DNA from: Mycobacterium sp. OTB74 | GTDB lineage: Bacteria > Actinomycetota > Actinomycetes > Mycobacteriales > Mycobacteriaceae | Assembly: GCF_029892685.1 (NCBI RefSeq) | Contig: NZ_JARXVD010000012.1 | Span: forward strand, 109,960 to 173,959 | Direction of reading: 5' to 3' | Length of the DNA stretch: 64,000 nucleotides | Part shown: positions 57,669 through 64,000 of the stretch, piece by piece | Position numbering within the stretch: the stretch's first letter is position 1 | How the letters are laid out: each line of letters begins with the position of its first letter | The notes under the pieces: generated by a model | What the model saw: the letters and a program-made list of their open reading frames with translations, nothing else | Database searches by the model: none | Told to the model about the DNA's origin: nothing | Program-made: the position numbers and the translations under genes

Positions 57669-58916
57669 ATGGGCCTGACCATCATCGAGAAAATCCTGGC
57701 CCGCAAGGCCGGACTGGACACCGTCTCGCCGGGCGACACCGTAGTTGTCGACGTTGACATGACAGTGCTGATCGACCTGCAATTCGCCACCATGTGGATT
57801 CCGCCCAGCCGGATCAACGACCCAGACAAGCTGGCCATCGTCATGGACCACGCGGTGCCTGCTCCGACCCTCAAGGACGCCGCCGGTGGACCACATGCCC
57901 GGAAGTTCGCCGCCGACTTCGGCATCGAGCGCTTCTACGATGTCGGCCGACACGGCATCTGCCACCAGGTGATCGCCGAGAACGGGCTGGCCCGGCCTGG
58001 AGAAGTGTTGGCCTGCACCGATTCTCACACCTGTGCCGCCGGCGCCTTCAACACCGCCGCCCGAGGACTCGGCCCGGCCGAGGTGTACTCGATCATGTGT
58101 ACCGGCAGCACCTGGTACCAGGTGGCTCCGACCATCCGGTACGAGTTCGAGGGCACCAAGCCTGACACGGTCAGCGGCAAGGACGCCTTCCTCTACATCG
58201 CCGACCGCTACGGCGACGCGGCGAATATGAATCTGGAGTTCGGCGGTCCGGGGCAGGTATCGATCCCGATGCATGACCGCCGGACCATCGCCACCCAGTG
58301 CGCCGAGGTGTCTGCGGATTTCGCCACCTTTGAGGCCGACGACGTTCTGGTGAGCTACCTGGCCGAACGTGGCGTCACTGACTACCTTGCCGCCCAGCCG
58401 GATTCCGATGCGCGCTACGCCGAAGTCCGCAGCGTCGACCTGTCGACGCTGGAACCCTACGTGGCGCGGCCCGGCACGGTGAGCCGCAACGGTGTTCCGG
58501 TTTCGCAGTTGGAACGCCAGAAGATCGACCAGGCGTTCGTCGGCTCGTGCGCCAACGGTCAGCTCGAAGATCTGGAGATCATCGCAAAGGTGTTGCGCGG
58601 CAATACCGTCGCACCCGGCGTGCGCCTGCTGGTCACCCCGGCGTCGCAGGCGGTGTACCGGGAAGCGATGCGATTGGGCTACCTGCAGGACATCGCCGAT
58701 GCCGGCGCGGTGGTCACCAATTCCACCTGCGGCGCCTGCTTCGGCTACCACATGGGGGTCGTCGGTCCCGGCGAGGTCTGCCTGACCTCCAGCACGCGCA
58801 ACTTCACCGGCAGGATGGGCAGCACCGAGGCGCACATCTTCATGGCCTCTCCCGCGACGGTAGCCGCCTCGGCGATCGCCGGATACATCACCGACCCGAG
58901 GACAGTGACCGCATGA
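57669..58916 (+). CDS. Aconitase-family hydratase large subunit (LeuC/DmdA-like)
   Basis: A 415-residue 4Fe-4S hydratase subunit. The cluster ligands are Cys294 in VGSCANGQLED and Cys354/Cys357 in TCGACFGYHMG. Other family marks are MDHAVPAPTLKDA, CTDSHTCAAGAFNTAARGLGPAEV and STRNFTGRMGS. It resembles the LeuC/homoaconitase/dimethylmaleate hydratase group rather than single-chain aconitase, with its partner encoded by the next gene through an ATGA overlap. A hydro-lyase acting on a substituted maleate or malate is likely. A second leuC for leucine synthesis is expected elsewhere in the genome. Confidence 0.88.
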   Translation: MGLTIIEKILARKAGLDTVSPGDTVVVDVDMTVLIDLQFATMWIPPSRINDPDKLAIVMDHAVPAPTLKDAAGGPHARKFAADFGIERFYDVGRHGICHQVIAENGLARPGEVLACTDSHTCAAGAFNTAARGLGPAEVYSIMCTGSTWYQVAPTIRYEFEGTKPDTVSGKDAFLYIADRYGDAANMNLEFGGPGQVSIPMHDRRTIATQCAEVSADFATFEADDVLVSYLAERGVTDYLAAQPDSDARYAEVRSVDLSTLEPYVARPGTVSRNGVPVSQLERQKIDQAFVGSCANGQLEDLEIIAKVLRGNTVAPGVRLLVTPASQAVYREAMRLGYLQDIADAGAVVTNSTCGACFGYHMGVVGPGEVCLTSSTRNFTGRMGSTEAHIFMASPATVAASAIAGYITDPRTVTA

Positions 58917-59473
58917 CCATCAGTTTCACCGGACGCGTATGGGTTTTCGGCAACGACCTGAACACCGATGCGATGTACCCGGCGTTCGCCATGAAGATGG
59001 ATCCACCCGAGGCGGCCCGGCACATCTTCTACGAGGTACGCCCCGGTTGGACCGACGAGGTACAGCGCGGCGACATCGTGATGGCGGGCCGCAACTTCGG
59101 GGTCGGGTCGTCTCGGCCGGTGGCAGCACTGTTCACCGAACTCGGGGTGGCCGGCCTGGTCGCCGAAGAGTTCAACTCGTTGTTCTTCCGCAATGCCGTG
59201 AATTCCGGGCTGCCGGCAATGACGCTGCCCGGCGCCACCGAGCTGTTCACCGACGGTGACACTGGGACGTTCAACCTCACCGACGGTACGTGGCGCAACG
59301 ACAGCACCGGCGCAGCCGGGCAGGTGCCGCCGCTGCCCGATCTGCTACTGGACATCATCGCCAGCGGTGGGGTGATGCCCAGGCTGGCCGAACAGGGTTA
59401 TCTGCCAACCGAACTCGCCGGATTGCTGCGATCCTCGACGGTGGCCATGCGCGGCGCCGGGAGCGGCGCATGA
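58913..59473 (+). CDS. Aconitase-family hydratase small subunit (LeuD/DmdB-like)
   Basis: A 186-residue swivel-domain subunit. The N-terminal block GRVWVFGNDLNTDAMYPAFAMKM and the substrate motif AGRNFGVGSSRPVAALFTELGVAGLVAEEFNSLFFRNAVNSGLP are typical of LeuD-type subunits; the GSSR loop sets substrate choice. It overlaps the large-subunit gene (ATGA) and the following PEBP gene (ATGA). Together the two subunits make a heterodimeric hydratase. Confidence 0.88.
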   Translation: MTISFTGRVWVFGNDLNTDAMYPAFAMKMDPPEAARHIFYEVRPGWTDEVQRGDIVMAGRNFGVGSSRPVAALFTELGVAGLVAEEFNSLFFRNAVNSGLPAMTLPGATELFTDGDTGTFNLTDGTWRNDSTGAAGQVPPLPDLLLDIIASGGVMPRLAEQGYLPTELAGLLRSSTVAMRGAGSGA

Positions 59474-60012
59474 TCGCCACCATCGGCCGGCTGCTGCGGC
59501 CGCTGCGCGCCGACCCAGCCCGAAGCCCTTTGGCTGCAGCAGGATTCGACGCTCCGCAGACCATCGCGGTGTCCAGCCCCGAATTCGTCGAGGGCGGCCA
59601 CATGCCGTTCAGCAGCGCGGGCCACGGTGTTGGCGACAACGTCTCGTCGGAACTGAACTGGACCGGCATCCCCGAGGGCACGCGGCAGCTCGTGCTGATT
59701 CTCGACGATGTCGACGTGCCGCTGCGTACGCCATTGATCCACAGCGTGGCGATCCTGGATGCCGACGCCAAAGGCCTTGCGGCAGGGGCGTTCACGTCGG
59801 CCACCACCCGCATCGTCCCGACCATGCTGAGCAGGCAGGGTTACGCCGGGCCGCGGCCCATCCCCGGACACGGCCCGCACCGCTACCGGTTTCACCTGCT
59901 GGCGCTGGACTGCTCATTACCCGCGGACACCCCATCGGTCCCCTCGGTGCTCCGGGCAGCCTCAGGGCATGTCATCGCACGGGGCACACTGACCGGTCAC
60001 TACCAGCGCTGA
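59470..60012 (+). CDS. YbhB/YbcL-type phosphatidylethanolamine-binding-like protein
   Basis: A 180-residue protein of the PEBP/Raf-kinase-inhibitor-like family. Family segments are SSELNWTGIPEGTRQLVLILDDVDVPLRTPLIHSVAILDAD and PRPIPGHGPHRYRFHLLALD. The ligand pocket includes the DDVDVP and GPHRYRFHLLALD motifs. No signal peptide is seen, so it is cytoplasmic. The last gene of the operon and coupled to the hydratase small subunit. Its role with the hydratase and lyase is unknown; a small-molecule or anion-binding accessory role is only inference. Confidence 0.8.
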   Translation: MIATIGRLLRPLRADPARSPLAAAGFDAPQTIAVSSPEFVEGGHMPFSSAGHGVGDNVSSELNWTGIPEGTRQLVLILDDVDVPLRTPLIHSVAILDADAKGLAAGAFTSATTRIVPTMLSRQGYAGPRPIPGHGPHRYRFHLLALDCSLPADTPSVPSVLRAASGHVIARGTLTGHYQR

Positions 60013-60042
60013 CCCTGCCTTTCGACTGAGTGCGTCTCAGGG

Positions 60043-62841
60043 TTAGGCAGCCGCAGCAGCGGCACTGGTGACCGGCATAGCGTCGGCCCCAGCTCCCACG
60101 GTCGGCAGCGTCACGCCCACATCGGAGATGTTGATGTACCCGAACGAGGTGAAGCTCTGGTACGGCGTGGTCGAGGCGACCAGCTGCAGAGTGAGGGGAT
60201 CACCCGCTGGTGCCGTGGTCGGGTCGTAGGTGTAAGCGATGTCCTCCAGATTGACCGTCACCTGATGCGTCTGTCCATCCAGGGTCACCGGAATCGGCGT
60301 CACCACGTTGCCAACGACTTGGCCGGTGGCGTTGTCGATGATCTGACCATAGACGAACCGGCTGGTCCCGAGTCCCGAGTAGGTCAAGGACACCGACGGC
60401 GCCCCGACCACTTGGGTGGTGCCAGCCGTCGGCAGAACCAACGGGACGTTGATCGCGTTGGTCGCCTTCGTCGGGACTACCAGCGAGTACGGCAGCGCCA
60501 CCTGTGCTCCGTCGGGACCCGAACCCCCGATGATCGGCACGATCGGCAGGAACCCGCCACCGGTACTGGTGTCGGTGATCGGGGTCCCATAGAAGCTCGA
60601 CGACGTCGGGAGCGTGTCCGCCGTGTAGAACTGGCCGGTCTGATCGACCCACTGGAAGGTCGGCAAGGTATCGGCGGAGGTTTCGCCTTTGAGGTAGGTG
60701 TTCATCCAGTCGAGCGTCGCGTTGGTCAAGATGGTGTTCTGCTGGGTGCTGTCGACCGGATCGAGGCAGACACCGTGGCCACCGCAGTACCAGATCATCT
60801 TCACGTTGGGATTACCAGCCAGCGTCAGCAAGTTGGCGTTGGTCATGGCCTGCTGCAGCGTGAACAGATCATCAACGGTGCCTTGGATGAGCAGCGTGGG
60901 CGCGGTGATGTTGCTGACCGTTTGGGCCGGCCCGCTGCTGGTCAACAGGTCCTGCTGACTCTGGGTTAGTACGCCGAACAAGTCACCGAGCACGACGCCC
61001 GAGTACAGCTGGGGGTTGATCCGCGCGCCCGTCTGCACCAGATCCAGCAGCAGCAGGGATGCCCACGAGGTCTTGAACGCCCCATCCGGATACAGCGCCT
61101 CGTTGAGCGAATTCCACGCGATGGTCGGCACGATAGCGTCGATGCGCGGATCCTGAGCGGCCGAAACCCATTGGATGCCACCGCCATACGAGCCGCCGAT
61201 CATACCCAGCCGCGGATCACCCGGATTGTCCAGTTGCACGCCGTTCTGGTAGGCGATCCAGCTGATGACGGCCGAAACGTCCTTGCCCTCATAGGCCGGA
61301 TTGTCGAGCTGCAGCACTCCGCCGGAGTCGTATTCGCCGCGGGGATCCCAGGTGACGACGTTGTAGCCGGCGTCCCTAAACGTGCCGACACCGACCGGGC
61401 CGGTCGAATTAGGGTTGGTATCGCCGGCGTTGCCCAGCCCCGGGCCGTCCATGATCGTGGGCGCCACATCTCCGGCCTGCAAGCCTGAGGCCGGGAAGAA
61501 GTTGGTGCTGATGAGCGTGCCGTCGAACGAGGCCACCTTGTAGGTGTAGGCCACCGGGGTGCCAGCGGGAGCCAGGGTGGCCAAGTCAACGTTGACCGGC
61601 ACCACCTGCGACGATCCGATGATCTGGGCCAGCAGCTGACCCAACACCGGAGCCTGGTAGACGGTCACCAGCAGCTGCGGCACGAAGGAGCCCACCAGCG
61701 GTATGGATTCGAGCGCCGTGTCGAACGCGGTCTGCTGGGCGACCAGCACGCTGAAGTTCTCCGGCGTACCCGAGGTGACGTCGGACAGGTACGGCAGATA
61801 GGTGTATGTGCCGGTCGACGTATTCAGGTTGATCTTCGCGCCACCGGTCGGCCCGCTGACGACTGTGTACACCAGGGTCCCGGTGAACGGAGTCCCGATT
61901 GAGCCGTTGATGATGCCGTCGGTAATCGTAATGAGCGGGGTCGGGACAACGAGCGGGTTCACTGCTGCAGTACTGGCCACAGTCGGGGTGACGGCAGTCA
62001 GGCTGGTGGTAGTCGACGTATTGGCAACCGAATTCGATGTGACAGTGCTACCTGTGCCGGTATCGATGCCAAGCTCGCGACGGACCGCGGCGAGCAACAC
62101 CCAGGCGGCCGTCGGCTCGACGGGGGCGTTGGGTGTCGAGCCGACGAACGGCTTGAGCAGGTCGGCGACCACCTGTGCCAGCGGCTGCACGACTACCGAC
62201 GTGGTTGCAGTAGATGTCGTGGTGGTCGCGGCAGCTGTCGTGGGTACGACAGCGGCGACCGACGCCACAGCTGGTGACGAGGACGGCGCACTCTGACCCG
62301 ACGCCGTGCTGGATGTGGCCGGTGTGGTCGACGCGACCGCTCCGGTGGCCGTGGTCTGGGAGACCTGCGACGTGGCTGACGTGGCCGGCGCGACTGCCGT
62401 AGCCGACTTGGCCGACTTGCCTGGCTTGCTCGCGCCCGCAGAGTTTCCTGAAGCCGCAGTTGCATTGAGTGCTTGCGTCAACTGCTGTTTGATCGCGTCC
62501 CGAATGGCGTCCACCGGATCAGCGGACGCGGTGGTTCCGCCAGCGCCACCGCTGGTGGTCCCCGCGGCTCCAGAACCGTTGCTGGGCGCGGTTTTTGCGT
62601 CAGAACCCCCTGAAGAGCCCGCCGAACCCTTCGAGCTCTTGGGTTTCAGTCCCTTGCCCTGCTGACCTTGGCTACCTTGGTTGGAGGTCGATCCGCTGCT
62701 TTGGTTGTCGTGCGACGCCCCCGACGATCCCGAGGCGTTCGGGGCAGCATTGGCCACACCGCCACCGAGAACGATCGCTGTTCCCACTCCGAGTGCGACG
62801 GCCAGTCCCCCGACTCGACCGATGTAGCGTGCTGCAGGCAC
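60043..62841 (-). CDS. Secreted CocE/X-Pro dipeptidyl-peptidase-like hydrolase
   Basis: A 932-residue exported alpha/beta hydrolase. The N-terminal signal peptide (residues 1-33, ending GGGVANA) is followed by a low-complexity Ser/Thr/Ala/Gly linker (about 35-235) and then a beta-rich repeat domain (FTGTLVYTVVSGPTGGAKIN). The hydrolase core from about residue 420 has the nucleophile Ser551 in IGGSYGGGIQW, the acid in IQGTVDDLFTL near residue 657 and the histidine in CGGHGVCLDP near 687. A C-terminal beta domain closes it. The GTG at 62841 is preferred because GGAGGAGG lies seven bases upstream. A related damaged copy follows upstream. Activity on esters or cell-wall substrates is likely. Confidence 0.82.
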   Translation of the reverse strand: MPAARYIGRVGGLAVALGVGTAIVLGGGVANAAPNASGSSGASHDNQSSGSTSNQGSQGQQGKGLKPKSSKGSAGSSGGSDAKTAPSNGSGAAGTTSGGAGGTTASADPVDAIRDAIKQQLTQALNATAASGNSAGASKPGKSAKSATAVAPATSATSQVSQTTATGAVASTTPATSSTASGQSAPSSSPAVASVAAVVPTTAAATTTTSTATTSVVVQPLAQVVADLLKPFVGSTPNAPVEPTAAWVLLAAVRRELGIDTGTGSTVTSNSVANTSTTTSLTAVTPTVASTAAVNPLVVPTPLITITDGIINGSIGTPFTGTLVYTVVSGPTGGAKINLNTSTGTYTYLPYLSDVTSGTPENFSVLVAQQTAFDTALESIPLVGSFVPQLLVTVYQAPVLGQLLAQIIGSSQVVPVNVDLATLAPAGTPVAYTYKVASFDGTLISTNFFPASGLQAGDVAPTIMDGPGLGNAGDTNPNSTGPVGVGTFRDAGYNVVTWDPRGEYDSGGVLQLDNPAYEGKDVSAVISWIAYQNGVQLDNPGDPRLGMIGGSYGGGIQWVSAAQDPRIDAIVPTIAWNSLNEALYPDGAFKTSWASLLLLDLVQTGARINPQLYSGVVLGDLFGVLTQSQQDLLTSSGPAQTVSNITAPTLLIQGTVDDLFTLQQAMTNANLLTLAGNPNVKMIWYCGGHGVCLDPVDSTQQNTILTNATLDWMNTYLKGETSADTLPTFQWVDQTGQFYTADTLPTSSSFYGTPITDTSTGGGFLPIVPIIGGSGPDGAQVALPYSLVVPTKATNAINVPLVLPTAGTTQVVGAPSVSLTYSGLGTSRFVYGQIIDNATGQVVGNVVTPIPVTLDGQTHQVTVNLEDIAYTYDPTTAPAGDPLTLQLVASTTPYQSFTSFGYINISDVGVTLPTVGAGADAMPVTSAAAAAA

Positions 62842-62969
62842 GGGTGCCTCCTCCGTTGTTGGCAATACCCCTTTGACTCCAGCCTGGAAGCTACTCCTCT
62901 GCAAAAAGCCGCACTGACGCTTTCGTCAATAGGGTGCAAACCCCTTGTCCCCCAGCGGGCAACGCTTTG

Positions 62970-63905
62970 TTACCCGGCGCCCGCGGCTGTGCTGTTGTCT
63001 GGCGCGACCGTAGCTCCCACCGTCGGCAAGGACACCCCGACCGACGACACGTTGATGAACCCGAATGAGGAGAAGCTCTGGTACGGCGTAGCCGAGCCGA
63101 CCAGTTGCAGTAGGAGCGCGTCACCCGGTTCGGCCGTGTACGCGATGTCCTCCAGGTTGACCGTGACATCCCGGACCTGGCCGTCAAGCGTCACCGGTAT
63201 GGGCGTCACCACATTGCCGACCACGCGCCCGGTGTTCTTGTCGACAATCTGGCCGTAGACGAACCTGCCGGTCCCTAGCCCTGAATAATGCAGCGTCACG
63301 ACGGGCGCGCCAACCACCTGGGTCGTTCCGGCCGGCAGATCCAGCGGAACATTGATGGCATTCGACGCCTTCGTCGGGATCGGCAGCGAATTCTCCAGCG
63401 CCAGCGGATTTCCGTACGGGCCCGACCCACCGATGATCGGCACAATCGGCATGAACCCGCCGGCCCCGGTGTCATTGATCGGCGTGCCGTAGAAACCCGG
63501 ATCGGTCGGCATCACGTCCGACGAATAGAACGCGCCACGTTGATCAACCCATTGGAAGGTCGGTCCCGTATCGACCGACGGGTCCTTCTTGACGTAACGG
63601 TTCAGCCAATCGAGCGTCTCGCTGGTCAAGAGGGCATACTAATGCGCGGTTTGGGCACTATCAAGGTCAAGGCAGACACCGTGACCGCCACAGAACCAGA
63701 TCATCTTCACCGGCACCGGGTTGCCGTTCGCATCGGTATTACCGGCGAGCAGGTCGACATTCGTCATCGCCTGATGCAGCGTCACGAGGTCGTCGACGGT
63801 GCCCTGAATGATCAAGGTAGGCACAGAGATCTTGTCCACGAGATCGCCGGGACCACTGCTGGTCAGCACATCCTGCTGGCTCTGATTGAGGATGCCCAGC
63901 AGATC
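62970..63905 (-). pseudogene. Broken second copy of the CocE-like hydrolase
   Basis: The translation follows the C-terminal half of the neighbouring hydrolase closely, for example GGFMPIVPIIGGSGPYG against GGFLPIVPIIGGSGPDG, and IQGTVDDLVTLHQAMTN against IQGTVDDLFTLQQAMTN. A TAG stop at 63639-63641 interrupts the frame between the catalytic histidine region and the C-terminal domain, with no frame change. The 5' end stops at about 63905 where insertion-sequence DNA begins. The pair arose by tandem duplication. The paralog is not functional unless the stop is suppressed. Confidence 0.85.
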
Positions 63906-63906
63906 G

Positions 63907-64000
63907 GGTCTGCTGCACGATCAGGTGACAGTTTTCTCACGCGGCTTGTCTGGCCGGTGCGGTCATGATTGCTTCGAATTCGATCGGGGTCAACCGGCCT
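63907..64000 (-). mobile_element. End of an IS3-type insertion sequence
   Basis: On the minus strand the last 20 codons of a transposase are present: GRLTPIEFEAIMTAPARQAA then TGA at 63937. LTPIEFEA is the usual C-terminus of IS3-family transposases. The outer end begins near TGATCGTGCAGCAGACC (63907-63923 read in reverse). The element enters the broken hydrolase gene at about 63905 and continues past the right edge, so the family subgroup and target duplication cannot be checked. Confidence 0.78.

Noticed and set aside
55374..58916. The MmgE/PrpD, lyase and hydratase genes considered as the ordinary methylcitrate cycle
   Set aside because: There is no methylcitrate synthase, the hydratase is a two-subunit LeuCD type, and the regulator is GntR rather than the usual PrpR.

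Overview
The window is high-GC DNA from a mycobacterium, most likely an environmental, Mycolicibacterium-like species. The gene order follows the Mycobacterium tuberculosis stretch from mbtB (Rv2383c) to proA (Rv2427c), and start-site features are mycobacterial: IdeR-type iron boxes, leaderless starts, GTG starts and 1-4 base stop/start overlaps. All identifications come from reading the translated sequence by eye; no database search was run.

Layout. 1-12.4 kb: mycobactin genes mbtB (5' part only) and mbtA diverge from an iron box, and mbtI with its own iron box lies about 8 kb further on. Between them is an accessory block: a membrane protein, an AraC-controlled catabolic operon (cupin dioxygenase-like protein, medium-chain dehydrogenase, DUF1330 protein, alpha/beta hydrolase), a membrane acyltransferase, an exported protein and a flavin oxidoreductase. 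12.4-26.8 kb: hemW, then assimilatory sulfur metabolism (sirA/nirA, cysH, sirohydrochlorin chelatase), the potassium transporter kup, the sulfate importer operon subI-cysT-cysW-cysA, two very small membrane proteins, a GH15 trehalase and mddA. Both sulfur operons are preceded by a leaderless ORF of about 30 codons ending in clustered cysteines, the layout of mycobacterial cysteine-responsive attenuators. A cysteine desulfurase remnant lies before mddA. 26.8-38.8 kb: a methyltransferase, an SDR, lepA, a PemK-like protein, a CBS protein, a transglutaminase/alpha-E/ATP-grasp operon, rpsT, holA and comEC-comEA.

38.9-45.6 kb: an accessory block where M. tuberculosis carries eis: an SDR, then a run of an NTF2-like protein, a sulfotransferase, a DUF1214-like protein, an SDR and a mycofactocin-type SDR, followed by a DapB-like dehydrogenase. 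45.6-52.7 kb: conserved genes degV-like, octT, gpgP, rsfS, nadD, a CoxE-like VWA protein, a MoxR ATPase and proA. 52.8-60.0 kb: ribokinase-like and enoyl-CoA hydratase-like genes, then a GntR regulator diverging from a five-gene operon (MmgE/PrpD, ICL/PEP-mutase-type lyase, aconitase-family large and small subunits, PEBP protein) with a perfect palindrome between them. The enzyme set suggests hydration and cleavage of a branched dicarboxylate and is the best candidate here for an uncharacterised pathway. 60.0-64.0 kb: a secreted CocE-like hydrolase and a second tandem copy broken by an in-frame stop and by an IS3-type element at the right edge.
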